Assembly: GCA_037176905.1 (NCBI GenBank)
Contig: JBBBWG010000448.1
Location: 1-64,000 of the forward strand
Source: Azolla pinnata
Lineage: Eukaryota; Streptophyta; Polypodiopsida; Salviniales; Salviniaceae
Direction: 5' to 3'
DNA length: 64,000 nucleotides
Positions 49,602-62,721 of the stretch are shown in pieces (within the stretch, counting starts at the first letter, position 1; each line of letters opens with the position of its first letter). The notes under the pieces were generated by a model. That model ran no database searches. It was given only the letters and a program-made list of their open reading frames with translations, and was not told the origin of the DNA. The position numbers and the translations under genes are program-made.

Positions 49602-51816
49602 TCCCCTAATCTCGATACAGCTTTACTGTGAAACATGAAATTATCCATTTCGCCAACATCTAATATTCATTACCTGGAAAAGATAATATCCCTGACCTTG
49701 GGGATAACGAGAATGTTTTTCAAATAGAATTGATGTCAATGTATTTGTTTGACAATGATTTTTCACTCATCACTTGATTTACTATTACAATGCAAAGTCA
49801 CAACAGTAATCAGAGAGAGGTATGAGACATTGTGTTGCCTTTGAACATGGATCGAGAATAAAACATCATTGTCATGAGGTGGTAATGCCAAGGGTCGTAT
49901 GACTCAATTTGATGACACTAACCAGTTGGATCAAGTTCAACCACCACAATTGAGTCCTTCAGTTTTTCATGATTTCCTTCTTTACATTCATGCACATTTT
50001 CATCCTAAGCTCTTGGCGATTTCTGCAAGGTTAGCCCTGCTTTAAAAGTGAGTACATAGGGCTCACTCTTCAAATTGTTGTGGTATGTCTGTCTTTTCAA
50101 TCAACAATGGTAATCATTCAGAAAGCACCATATTTGGCAACAAAGTCCTCTGCACAACATTAAATCAAAAGGTACGATCGGTTTGAGAAGCTTTACAATT
50201 GTCACGGTTTTAAGCTCCATACACTTGTATGGGGAGAGTAACCTTGACTTATAAAGCTTCAATCTTTACACTATAATTAATCATTATGCAATGGTATGTT
50301 TAGTAAAAATAAAATCAGTTTGTTATTCTTTTGCTTGATACCTGAGGACATTTCACTGTAAGAAGAAACAGTTGGATTGCGTAATACCACAAATTGGATC
50401 AGAACAAGCCTCGCATGTCTGACTTTGCAAAGTAATAAATTCTAGCTTATTTTGCCCGTCCTTTGGTATCAAATCCAAATGACATTCTCTATGATAAAGA
50501 CGATAAACTAGCATGTAAATCAAATCCCAAATGGCATTTTCATAATAAAAACGCGGCAGTTAAATACCAAGAAACACCTACTGGAAACGGAGAATTTGGG
50601 GAAACGATAAACAGTAAAAGATCTTCCATTGAAAAAGTGAAATCCAAATGACATTTTCCATAATATAAACAATACCGTGGCATGTAGATGAAAAGAAATA
50701 CTTCATGGGAATGAAATCATTATCTGCTGTCCTATGTTTTAAAATCAAATAATAAGAAGATAGCTTGCTTGCACCCAATTGTAGATGCAAAATCACAAAG
50801 TTGCATACAATCGGAACCAATATTATTCCACATGCCCTGAAATGGCACTCGTTTCTGGGCAACAGCTTCGCACCACAAACATACTGGATATACAGATTAA
50901 TGTGGATGTGGATGCCTGCGTGTATGTGCATGCTCCTTTGGCATTGGCATATGCCAGGCATTCATACCTATGCTGAATTCGAAGAAGTAATAAATTATAA
51001 TGCCCAAGCTTCATTGATATGTAATGAGTCATGACAAACTCATCCTGGCAATTTTACAATTCAGATGCCAATCATCCATATCTATAGTAGTAAAATCCCT
51101 TGACTTACTACTGTACCAGCTTGGTAACATAGGCTGATCTTTCTCAATATTTAGACTACAGTTCACTTGGCAGGTCCTTTGGCTTGTGGATGGCATTTTA
51201 AGAGCGAGGACTTGTACAAAACTATAGCTTCACGTTGCAATTGACTGGAAGGAACTCTTCACTCCTCAAATCTCACCATCTTTCCAGACATGTACATATT
51301 TACCACCTCCTCACAAGTGATGACAACAGCTGCAATATAAAAAGAAACTTTTAGCTAGTAGAAACGATATAAAAGCATTCTTTGAACTCATGTTCCATCT
51401 TTTTTTTCCAGCACCCATACATATGCAATGCACTCAAGAAGCCTGCAATAAATAAGAATACAGTCAAGAAGCCTGAAATTGCTTAAATTGTCACCCTCTG
51501 CCTAAGTAGAACAACAGTGTAAAAATATTTCTAAGGCAAAGAAAAAAGATTCTTTGCACTCAGTGTTCCCTTCTTTTTTTCAGCACCTCAGTAGCTATGC
51601 ACTATATTCAAGATGAATTAAACAGATATGCAATACTTTCAAGAACCTGAAATTGCTTAAAAATTTGCCCTCTTTTGGGCAAGATAATGTCTCAAAAGTA
51701 AATAGAAATATTTAGCAAAATCCTACAAATTTCTAATGTTAAAATTTAAATTTTGATGATTGAACACATAGACATTAATTAGTGGAAACAAATTACTAGC
51801 AATCTCTTACAATGCT
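49602..51816. other. gap between convergent TFIIIC and DUF3054 genes, with minor repeats
   Basis: No gene is supported in 2.2 kb. Three imperfect copies of an aaatccaaatg(a/g)cattttc motif lie near 50470, 50525 and 50640, and two copies of a roughly 185 bp segment (with tcaagaa(g)cctgaaattgct) lie near 51410-51510 and 51590-51680. Telomere-like motifs and ATG tetranucleotide arrays are absent. Confidence 0.5.
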
Positions 51817-54296
51817 TTAACTTGCAGGGAAATTTTTGGTATGCATAAAAACCTGAAAGAGTTCGAATATGCTGCCTTTTCTGTTCCCAGGAACTTTATT
51901 ATTCCTTTTCTTCTCATAAGGGAAAAAGAACGCGCCTGATGCTCTCCATCCACCCAGCAGAACAAGAGTACTCACCATCGAAACAATGATAAAAGGTTGG
52001 GCAGGGGCATGGCCTGATGCCACACCACGAATAACTAGAGCTGTCTGTAACAAGATAGCAATTACAGCAATGATGTGAAAGCGTCACCTTTTACACACAT
52101 AATCAAAAGTTATCTCAAAAAAAGTTAAACTTATAAGCTTGATGGTGTGTACGGTAACACTTAGGCTTTGTAACTTGTAAGTTTCATGTTGTGAGTTCAA
52201 TCAAGCCTGAACGCAATCGATGGGTATAAAACATTCAGGTTATTTCTTTGCTAAAAATCGCTCTATGAAAACTCATCAAAATTGAACGACCATGTTTTCT
52301 TCAATTTAAAATCAATATTATCCATGCTCCAAAATAAAATTTGAATAGAGGAAAAAACACTCTGTTGGACGTAGGAGAAAAGCAAGCATGCTTCAAAAAT
52401 TGCCAGAATACACCCATGTAAAAGTCTATTATGGTAACATAAAAAAAAATCCCATGGAGTATTATAGCAGACATACAAAAGGTTAGGCAGCATATTGAAC
52501 CTCCAAAAGACTTACGGGGATGCCCACTGCCCATGACTTAAGAGTTGCAATCATTGCATTTGAGAATCCATTAACACCTTGTCCGTCAGGTCCATAGCCA
52601 CCCAAAAGATAAGCTCCCAGAAGCCAACCTAGAACAAATGTCCCAGGAGAAAAACAATTAAGTCCTATCAAATGCCAAACAGCTACCAGAAGATTCTCTG
52701 CCAGAGGTTTGAAAGGATTCACCGAATTTTGGTGAAATTGGTGACACAAAAAGGAAAATTCAAAAAGAATATGTGTGAAAGATTGTTTAACGATTGGCAC
52801 TGGAAATTGTATCACGTAAAGATGTGTCTAACTAATGACATCCAACCCAACCATTTAAACGAAATAAGTTCATGAAGGTTCTCCTCCGCCAGTTACAGAA
52901 CACCTTTGGAAGGAAAATTTCGATTTCAGTGAATTGAAGCTATCAAGTTGATACCATTATTTCTTCAATCACAAAACAGGGATTCATTAAACGTGATTCA
53001 CCTGCAATGAAGGGATCGGCTGTCCGCAGTGCATCGAAATCAAGAACCGACATACCATGGCTTAGCCGCCCGACTGCAGCAAACACTAGTAAAGCTACAA
53101 TGTCACCACTAACAAGAAACGCAACTCGACTGCAAAAAAACAAGAAAAGACTTCTTAATATTTAAGCTGATAGATTATACTAGAGATCGCTATGTCTGCT
53201 TTGCACAGCTCAATTCGCAATAAACTTTGAGAAAAAAGACATGCCTAGGATCTTAGATGGATTTATAGAATGCCAAAATAAGCATAAATGGCAGGACAAA
53301 GTTGTTTCAGGAAAGCTACATGTTGGGTGCCTTTGAGCGAAAAAGAAAACAACTTTACCACTTTAATCTGAACCTTGCAAGAATTTCCCAAGGAAAATGG
53401 ATCACCATTGAGAATTTACTTAACAGCACAAGGCTTTCGGGTTCTTATGCTTCCATAAAAAGGATGTACCTTTGATAATAGTCCAGATTCCGAGAAGTAG
53501 GCAGGAGTACACAGTCATTACTTGGCATTCCCATCAATGTGACAACTATGCTATGTGTATATAAAATGCATATTATATATCCATATTCATAACACATGAA
53601 CATACAGAGAGAGATGCACACGCAACTAATATCGCATATCGATGCATTGATACTTGCGTGCAGTAATGTGTATGCCCAGGTCTACATGCTAGAATGCACC
53701 GATACCGCTGGATATGTATATACATACACACATACGATACATATACAAACACCCACATGGGAATGCCGATTCGCATGCGTGTACATACGTGGAAAACGTA
53801 CAACATACATGCATACGTTACAAGCACGAGCACTCCTACATGTAGCAAATACGTACGCATGATGCATACATATATCCGGCTAAATCTTGCGGTCGTTTCA
53901 AAAGGCAACATCAAAAGAAGGGAAAGGGGAGGAATCTTACCCCCAAGCGGCATCCTTGGACGAGGTCTCCGTAGACCTATCGACGACGGCAACGCCTTCG
54001 ACGGAGACGCTCTCGTCTTCGACGAGCACGGTCCGAAGGGACGAGGGCGGGGAATCGGATGCAGGCGGTGGCATCCGAGACTTGGTGGCAGCGGGAGGGG
54101 GATTGGGCTTGTTGTTGGAAGGATCCGGTCCAGCTGCTGCGACGCGAAGTGGGCGATGGCTGGGGAGGGAGAGGGAGGTCTTGCGGCCGATCACGGAGGA
54201 GGAGGAGGAGGAGATCCTGAGGTTGTTGGCGGAGAGAGAGCATTGCAGAGGAGGGCGGGGCAGGGAGAGGAAGGCCTGGTGGGGAGCTGCCGCCAT
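51817..54296 (-). CDS. DUF3054 membrane protein, predicted plastid-targeted
   Basis: Conserved bacterial and plastid membrane protein family of unknown function. Exons in order: 54296-53941, 53129-53002, 52628-52516, 52044-51817; they join to 274 residues. Residues 1 to about 55 are rich in Ser, Ala and Arg (MAAAPHQAFLSLPRPPLQCS) and look like a chloroplast transit peptide, followed by a Pro/Ser linker. Four hydrophobic segments follow: RVAFLVSGDIVALLVFAAVG, WLLGAYLLGGYG, KSWAVGIPTALVIRGVASG and PFIIVSMVSTLVLLGGWRAS. RTADPFIAGWLLGAYLLGGY is the DUF3054 hallmark. After FFFPYEKK the last 29 residues are not conserved; the true C-terminus could lie in another exon. It shares a divergent gap with the carrier gene. 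Confidence 0.85.
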
Positions 54297-54429
54297 AGCT
54301 GTGGAGCTTCGAAGCTTCTACATCCAAAATCCAACACAGAAGAACTCTCTCTGTTCCACGGCCCCTAATTTTCCCCTATTTTATTTTCTCGGAAATTAGA
54401 AAAAACAGTCAGCAATAAAACAAATACGG

Positions 54430-55240
54430 AAATATTTTCTCCCACGCGCACACATACACACACGCATGCATACATACATGCATGCGTACACAGCCATGCA
54501 CATGCACACTGCGGGTACATACATACGCACATGCATGCCTACACACACATACATACACACACGCACACATACATACATACATACACACACATACATACAT
54601 ACGTGCATGCATGCACGCATACGTACATACTTGCATCCGCGCATACATACATACGCACACATACATACATACATACGCGCATGCACTCATACGTACATGC
54701 TTGCATACGTTCATACATACATACATACATACATACATACATGCGTGCATGCATGCACGCATACGTACATACTTGCACACGTGCATACATACACACACAT
54801 ACATACATACGTGCATGCATGCACGCATACGTACATACTTGCATACGTGCATACATACATACATACATACAGACACATACATACATACGTGCATACGTGC
54901 ATACGTGCACACGTGGATACCTACATAAACATGTTCATACATGCGTAAATGCGTGCATACATACATAAGCATGTGCATACATGCTTAAATGCGTGCATAC
55001 ATACATAAATGTGTGCATACATGCATAAATGCGTGCACACACACATACATACATACGTGCATGCGTGCATACATACATTCATACACACATGCACGCATGC
55101 ACGCATACGTACATACATACACACCCACGCGTGCATACATACATACACACACCCACGCATGCATACATTACATATACAGCGACACACACATACATACATG
55201 CACCCACACACACATGTATGCATGGTATGCATGCATGTGA
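54430..55240. repeat. TACA/TGCA microsatellite block upstream of DUF3054
   Basis: About 800 bp of catac/catgc tetranucleotide repeats, with recurring phrases such as gcatgcatgcacgcatacgt followed by acatacttgca (about five times) and gcatacatacataa(a/g). It begins 135 bp upstream of the DUF3054 start codon. Reading frames in both directions are open but of repeat composition only. Confidence 0.95.
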
Positions 55241-55805
55241 CTTGTAAAGTTTTGCAAGTATGTATATTTGTTGACCACTTCACATCCAAGTTAGGGACAT
55301 GTCTCTATACCCTGATTCATACCCGATGCGCAATTGTACAGAAATCTGCGCACACTACATGTTGCCGATCGCCCTTGAGGGACATGCGAAAACAGAGTGA
55401 ATTCCTTGATCGTTGATTCGGTTATCGGGGGTTCTGCGTACCAGTTGAGACAGACGGCAAAATCGCCTCTTTGATGCATTTGCTGCCTCGCGATAGAACG
55501 TTTGTGGCAGAAAACTGCTGGAGTCCGGAAGAGCCTCCGTCCTCGTCCTCATCGTATTGCGGAACAGGTTCTCACTGAGCCCGTAACCAGAGTTGCGATC
55601 GGTTATCGGGATTCAAACCCGACGCCCTTCCAATACCGTTCACTCCAAGAACTACAGTTATTCCGATACGATTGCATACACGTGATCGACGCAGAACGCT
55701 TCGCGCAATGTCAAGATTGACGACTCCCTGGTTTCGGGGTTCTGCACGCACCTCGGAATGGACATGGTGGGGACGTCGGCGTCAAGGGTCAAGGTCTGGA
55801 GCACG
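55241..55805. other. unique GC-richer DNA between two repeat blocks
   Basis: Non-repetitive, with several ATCGGTTATCGGG-like words (two near 55425 and 55600). No gene is recognised. Confidence 0.4.
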
Positions 55806-56475
55806 CAATATTTAGGGTTTACAAGGTTTAGGGTTTCGGAGTGGGCAATATTAGGGTTTACAAGGTTTAGGGTTTTGGAGTGGGCAATATTAGGGTTCAG
55901 GGTTTCGGAGTGGGCAGTGTTAGGGTTTACAAGGTTTGGGGTTTTGGAGTGGGTAGTATTAGGTTTCAGGGTTTCGGATATGGGCGGTATTAGGGTTCAG
56001 GGTTTTGGATGTGGGAGGTATTAGGGTTGACAAGGTTCGGGGTTTTGGATCGGGCAGTATTAGGGTTCAGGGTTTTGGATGTGGGCGGTATTAGGGTTTA
56101 GGGTTTTGGATGTGGGTGGTATTAGGGTTTACACGGTTCGGGGTTTTGGAGCGGGCAGTATTAGGGTTCAGGGTTTTGGATGTGGGCGGTATTAGGGTTT
56201 ACGAGGCTCGGGGTTCTGGAGCGGGCAGTTTTAGGGTTCTGGATGTGGGCGGTATTAGGGTTTACAAGGTTCGGGGTTTTGGAGTGAGTTCAATCAGGGA
56301 CAGTATTAGGGTTTGGTTAGGGTTTAGTTAGGGTTTTAGGAGGTGTGTCATGGGCCTTCTGGTTTAGGGTTTAGGGTTTTTTAGGGTTTAGGGTTTTTAG
56401 GGTTTAGGGTTTTGGAGAAGACATGGTTTAGTTAGGGGTTTTGAAGGGTTTTAGGGGGTTTAGGGTTTTAGGGAA
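55806..56475 (+). repeat. telomere-derived minisatellite before the mitochondrial carrier gene
   Basis: Degenerate units of about 35 or 70 bp combine ATTAGGGTTTACAAGG, TT(T/C)(A/G)GGGTTTTGGA and GTGGGC(A/G)GTATTAGGG. The last 150 bp revert to nearly plain TTTAGGG repeats. The TTTAGGG strand is the carrier coding strand. It ends about 115 bp before the ATG at 56590. Confidence 0.95.
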
Positions 56476-56589
56476 CAGGAACAGACAGGCACAGGAATTC
56501 TGTGGAGGTCTCGACGAGGTTTTTCCGAGAGGGTTTAGCGATTCGCTCCCTCTCTCCCCTTCGATCCACCTCTGATCCTGCAGCTTGCC

Positions 56590-56658
56590 ATGGCCATGGC
56601 TGATCCTCGCCTCGATGCCGTCGTCTCCCACGCTCGCAGCCATGGTGAGAAGCCTTCT

Positions 56659-56710
<52 letters not shown>

Positions 56711-59700
56711 TCCTTCTCTTTCTTCGCTCCGATCTTTCTTCCTTCTTCCCTTCCTCCATCCTTCTTCCTCGACGCCTCCATCATTTCCACACCCGCTCCC
56801 TTCTTCTTCTTCTTCGTCTTCTTCTTGCTTTCCAAGCTCTTCAACACCATGGTTTTTGAATTTAATCGCAGAATGGAAAGAGTTTGTGTGCGGGGGGATC
56901 GCAGCTGCATTGGGAGAGGGCATGATGCACCCTGTCGACACTGTGAAGACTCGAATGCAGAGCGGAGGATCTTTCCTTTCCTCAGTCCAGGTATTCGTCA
57001 TTCTTCATGATCCCTTATTTTTGTCTTCATTCGTCACTCCTCCTCTGATCAGGGTCCCTATTCGAGCGATGAAGGAGACACTTTTGCTAACACTCTTGAT
57101 GAGTTCCTTCTCAATGACTTTCTTTATTGGAGCAGTGCCGATGTTAGCACCAAATCTGAACCATTCCTTTTTAGCTGAGCTTTTCATAGAAGAAATATAA
57201 ATGGCTTCTGCCAATCCAGTTGCCGACATCTCAGAGTTCCTCTCAAATATGATTCTTTGCGAAATGTCTGTCTTTTGGTACAGCTCCTGACCGTGATTCT
57301 TGAAGAAATGTGTGGCCTTTCCATTCTACTACCCAGCCGCTTTTTTACGCAATTCGCAGTCTTTTATTTCATCGATCGTTTCTAAAAGTTATTCTTCTCT
57401 GAGAGATGCACGGAGCTCGATTCCTGTCACATATCAGAAACGATTCTTCTTATTTGATAAGCATCTGTTTGTCTGACATCTTTTACTCACGCATTTATGA
57501 GTAGTTTCTGAAGCGACTTTCATTTTTGTTTCTGAGAAATAAATGTGTGAACTTCTCATTTTCTGCAATGTATGTGAGCAGTCGCTGATGATCATGTTCG
57601 TTGGGAAATGCTTGGATTAAGTTTCTATTGTGGCATTTGATAGCTCACAATATTCTTTTTTTCCTGTGAAATTAGTGGGTTTTAGTGAATCATTGATTAG
57701 GTTCCCGAGTAATCCTTAACCAGGTCATTCGAAAAGTTTTGCTGCTTTTTGCTTCAGGCTTCATGCTTGTGAATAGTTCCTGGTCATTTCTTTATGAGCT
57801 CGAAAGGGTTTTGCTGCGATTCATCTATAGTTCGAGATTCTTAACTAGTGATACGATTGCTCAAGGAGGGGCTCTTTCAATGAGAAATATGTGCCTTTTG
57901 CTTCGGTCATTTTGTTTATGAGCTGTTTCACTGACCTTGACTGCCACATTCAAAATATTCTCATCGGCTTTCTTTGTGTAATGAATCCCGTTTGCGTCAA
58001 TTCTGGTTCTGACAGGCTAAAAAATATATACCTTTGCATCCCACTTACGTTTAAACATAATTGATTCGAATTCTTTTGTCATTATGGATAATCATATGTC
58101 TTCTCACATTTCATTGGTCAATTATTGTGCCCGAAGGTGTCACTTTTTTGTTCTTGCCTGATAAGAATGTTTGGACTTTCCAGGAAAGCACAAAATTTGG
58201 CGAAGTTCTTAAAGTTATCCTGAAGAAGGATGGAGTGAAAGGTAAACCATTACGAAACCTTCATGACCCATGCATAGAGGTTCTTCTTGCCTATAGAAGA
58301 AAAGTATTTTGTCCATTGGCTATATATCATACTTGGTTCCAGGTCTTGGGCTTGTTCTGAGATGGAATGCGCATGCTCATCCTGATTGTCGATATTTGGA
58401 TAAATTTGATCGATTTACTTATATTCTAGTTTAGCAAATCCCCAAAACCCTTGGGTCGCTTATTAATTACTCCCTATGGATAATCCACGTGAATAACTAG
58501 GACATATACATGGAAATTTATGTCTGTTAATGCGTATTTATAGTAAATAGGTATAAACCTGAAGCAAGGACAAGAAACAAGTAAACTAGGGCTAGAGTGT
58601 CGTATACAACTTTGGCCCTATAGTAATGTGATAGTTCTTTTTTGTTTTACTTGTAGGTTTGTATCGAGGCATTGCTGCAGGAGTAACGGGATCCTTTGCT
58701 ACTGGGGCAACGTATTTTGGTTTGATTGAGATCACAAGAAAGTGGATAAGTGAGAAACATCCGACTCTTGACGGGCCTGTATCACATTTCTGTGCTGGTG
58801 CCCTTGGTAAGCCTTCAACTGTCAAGATTGGTGCATGTCTGGATAATGTAATGTTCATCACGACCACGATATGATATATTTAAATAGCTGTATCATTCAT
58901 GCCAAATTCCATGATAATGATGAGGAATGGGAGACTTTTGTCAGTGCTTTCAATCTGATGTATAAAGCCTTCCTATCCTAAATGTAGTGCTGGGTTTCTG
59001 TGGCCAGAGACAATCTTTTCAAAAGGAGCTGAACATTTCCAACTAATAGTTGACATATATGTGGACATTGTGGGGCCCCGAGACTATTAGGTTTTAATGA
59101 TTAAAACGTTTCGTACTTGCCCATGAACTCTCAGGAAAGTACTTCTGACTAGTTTCGAATCACACATCTGAGAGGTTATTGAGATGAGGTATCTGACCCT
59201 TAAAATGAATAGTTTTTTTTGAGCATTTCAACTGTTGAGAAGCTTTGACCGTCGGATTCATTAGATTTATTATTTCTGTTCCCTTATGAACTTTGGAAAA
59301 CACTGAAAGGTCATCATAGTTCAAAGGTTTCCTTGTCAAGAGTCCGTCCACTGAAATCATGCTGGAATCAGAATGTCACGTTAAATTTCAAGTTGGAGTT
59401 ACAAAGTTTCAAGCGAGATATATAAATATCTAGGAATAGTCTCTGATATCAAGTACGTATGATTTGCTGAACTCAAGGATTTAATACTTCAAAGCAAGCA
59501 CAGTTTTTATATCCTTCCAGTTGGCCTCATTTATGGAGCTTCCTATCATGTTCTAGGTCTTACATATACACAAACGTTATGCTTTGACACCCGAAGACAG
59601 TGTGAAGCTTTGTTGGGCCATGATTTGGGTTTGCTGGCTTTTCTATGCAGGAGACACAATTGGATCTGTTATTTATGTTCCCTGTGAGGTCATCAAGCAA

Positions 59701-61040
59701 AGAATGCAGATTCAGGGTGTTGAGAGTAATTGGGTGGCTAAGAACTCTCAAGTAGGATCCTCCAAGGTTATTGAAGCTCAGTATTATCGAAGGTTCTCTC
59801 ATGCAGCAATCTCCATCGTTCAGCAAGAGGGTTTGAGAGGTTTATTTACAGGGTAAGCCAACCTGCTTGAGTTACGGGTTCAGTTTCCCTTTCCAGCATT
59901 TGGGCAATGAAATGTCAGGTGTATTTCGTTGTTTCTTTTTGTAATAAAGCGTAAACTGTCTGTGTCATGCTTGTTTTAATAAAATTTGTAATCTTGAATT
60001 GGAATATTCAAATATTATACTAAATTGGCGTATATCTTCCAAGAACCTGTAAAATTGAGCTGAATTTACATCGTGGTAGGTTTGCATCGACACTTGGGAG
60101 GGATGTTCCATTTGCTGGCTTGATGGTAAGCGTGTTCTATTCAGATTTTTTGAAAGTTCAAATATCTGAATGTTGTGTTTGGTCCTTGGAAGATTTTGCT
60201 GATGAGGCTCATTTGGACATTTTTTTAACTTCAAACAGATTGTATTCTATGAAGGCCTTGCACATGTTGTTAAATCTGGTAAAGGTCCAACAAATGCAAA
60301 GGAATTTGCCATTACCGGTATCGAGGATCTGGTGATGGGGGGTGCTGCAGGAGGTATATTTTAATTCGCTGGTGTATACTAAACATTTTACCTGAAGTGA
60401 TTAAATAATGAATGGGAATTTGTGAGCTGTAGGTCTAGCTGCTTTTCTGACAACTCCTCTTGACGTGATAAAGACGAGGCTCCAAGTACAAGGGTCTACA
60501 AAGCAGTAATATTTTCTCCAATTAACACTTGAATGTGCTAAACTCTTATTAAAAATCATTTAGTTGTGTTGCCGTGTTTGAGAGCACTAGAATACTCAGC
60601 TCATCTTCCAAACGAGTATCTGATAATGCGATCATTTTGTATGTAATTCTGGTTATGCATTGTTACTTTGTTTGATTCATGTTGTACTATTTCAATATCT
60701 TAAGTTACTAGTTAGAACTATGTGAAAGATTTTATAATCCGAGACTTCTGCAGGGTAGAGCTTGACAAGCTTTTCCATTGTGCATCTATAAGAATAGAAG
60801 AATAAGTTTCTTTTTATTCTTGCTAGGTACAAAGGATGGAAAGATGCATTTCAGAGAATATGGAGAACTGAGGGATTTCATGGGTTCTGGAAAGGTAGTT
60901 TTCCTCGTGTGATGTGGTACGTACCAGCATCTGCATTGACTTTCATGGCATGGCAAGCGCTCCGGAATGTTTTAATCAAGCCAGAAAGGCAGCAAGTCAA
61001 TGCTAATCTCTCGGGCCTTAAAGAAGTTCCTACCCTATAG
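56590..61040 (+). CDS. mitochondrial substrate carrier (SLC25 family, plant At1g74240-like)
   Basis: Inner-membrane solute carrier; the substrate is not established, though its relatives include S-adenosylmethionine-like carriers. Exons 56590-56644, 56872-56990, 58184-58241, 58657-58806, 59651-59852, 60080-60125, 60239-60353, 60433-60505 and 60827-61040 join to 343 residues. Three carrier repeats are visible. The first has MMHPVDTVKTRMQ and ends with LYRGIAAGVTGSFATGATYF. The second has IYVPCEVIKQRMQ and ends with LFTGFASTLGRDVPFAGLMI. The third has LTTPLDVIKTRLQ and ends with FWKGSFPRVMWYVPASALTF. In the second repeat the signature has Cys before Glu, as in the Arabidopsis relative. It lacks the long N-terminal presequence. 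A second ATG two codons downstream (56596) is an alternative start. Intron 1 carries a (CT)n run at 56659-56707. Confidence 0.92.
56659..56707. repeat. (CT)n microsatellite in carrier intron 1
   Basis: About 24 uninterrupted CT dinucleotides directly after the exon 1 donor. They may serve as a polypyrimidine stretch. Confidence 0.97.
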
Positions 61041-62221
61041 AGATCATGGAGAAGGCTTATTGTTATATCTTTACCCGATTGAAAATCTTGTTGGAGGGAA
61101 GAGAGGGCGAGAGAAAAACTTCGGCTGATCTTTCCTTTATTCTTTTTCTGTGAAGAAACAGAATTTATACCCCAGCATGTACAGCAATTGTTCGGTTGAT
61201 TTTGGCAGGCAAAGATTTGTAGGGCAGTTTTTTTATAGTGCCCAACTCATTTCTATCTCAGTGAGGATATACCTTATATTCCAGCCATATAGCCTGTTTT
61301 GCCCATCAGCAAACACTAAGTAATCTAGCCTTTACTCTTAATTTTTACCATATGACAGGTTTTATGCCGATGATTTGTGGGGTAACCAAGCGATGATCAC
61401 CTCTGATTTCAGCATGGCCAGTATATGTAATGATGATAAAGCTGGACGGACACTGTTAAGTTCATGAGTAGAGAACCTGCAGCTGGATACAATGAGGAAG
61501 TAGGTCTTTCAATGGTTGGAGAAATCCTTTGGAAAAAAGCTTTTTGTTGTTGTAATGCGTGGTGATTCATGATGCCATATATGTTTTACATTGACAAACA
61601 TTTGACATTGTTGCTGGCAATAAAAGCCATGGAATGCAATTGCGGATGCAATCGACATATCTTTCACCGCGATCTTCTTCTTAGCATGATTGATTTCATG
61701 CTTTTTTCTCGTTGTGTTGGTGGATGCTTGAAGATGCATCCGGTTTTCGATTCGGGCAAAGCGCAATAGCTATCAACTCGCTGCACAATGTGAAAGGCTA
61801 AAGTCGACGGTAGGTTCAACATCACAACGAATAGGAACATGCACAACCAGCTCATTGCTTCGACCACCGGGGGGTCTCTCATTCTTGCAAAAGACTAAAG
61901 AATGATCGAATCTCATCCCGAACGAATAGCAACATATTCAAGGATCGGGGAAAGATTCAGCTTGACTATACATGGGCCTGAATCAGAATGAGAATCGTAC
62001 ATCCAAACAATGCACACCAGAACCGGAATCTGGCCATGCATCGCCTGAGATCAAAATCACTCAGTTGCCAGCTTCTAGTTGGACAAGGATCGACCCATGG
62101 CAGTTTTCTCACGAGGTCAGTAAATATGTGGCAAGCTATGGATTACAAACGGGAGCTTCACATACATACATATGCACCTACACAATCATTTCTATGACAA
62201 TTGATCTTGGATGGCAAAGTC
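61041..62221. other. gap after the carrier gene
   Basis: Carrier 3' untranslated sequence, then AT-rich sequence without a supported gene. Confidence 0.5.
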
Positions 62222-62412
62222 AGTTTGTTGGCTATGTATGAATGTATGTATGAATGTATGAATGTATGAATGTATGAATGTATGTATGAATGTATGAATG
62301 TATGAATGTATGAATGTATGTATGTATGTATGAATGTATGTATGTATGTATGTATGTATGTATGTGTGTGTGTATGTATGTATGTATGTATGTATGTATG
62401 TGTGTGTCTCCT
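62222..62412. repeat. TGTA/TGAA tetranucleotide array upstream of the SAC gene
   Basis: Repeats of atgtatga and tatg with a short GT interruption. It lies about 310 bp before the ATG at 62722. Confidence 0.96.
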
Positions 62413-62429
62413 CTCTATGCATGCATGTA

Positions 62430-62462
62430 CAGGTCATGGGTTCGACTCCCGCCTGCGACACT
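62430..62462 (+). other. tRNA-like 3' fragment with a pol III B-box
   Basis: The sequence gtcatgggttcgactcccgc followed by ctgcgaca resembles a tRNA T-arm and 3' acceptor strand, with a full B-box match (GGTTCGANTCC). The 5' half of a tRNA is missing; the TGTA array is in its place. It may be a tRNA or SINE remnant. Confidence 0.5.
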
Positions 62463-62721
62463 TCTTTGTTGATTCCTCATGTAGATTTTGATAAGGATTG
62501 ATAACCCACAAGAAACCCATGAAGATGCTGCTTCTCCTTCTCCTCCTTTGCCCCTTTCCTCTCCAATTTCTTTGCCCCTCATCTACTCCGCGAGCAGTAC
62601 CGGGACGTTTTGCTCTCCAGCCCTGCCGGCTTTTCTTGCCGCCAGCCTCTCACGAGTGATCGAGGAATTCAAGGAGGCAGATCTCGCCTTTTCCGATCCG
62701 CTGCTTCACACGCTCTAAGCT

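Noticed and set aside
55806-56475. Chromosome end (true telomere)
   Set aside because: The units are degenerate, are flanked on both sides by normal genes and read inward with a gene 115 bp away, so this is interstitial repeat DNA.
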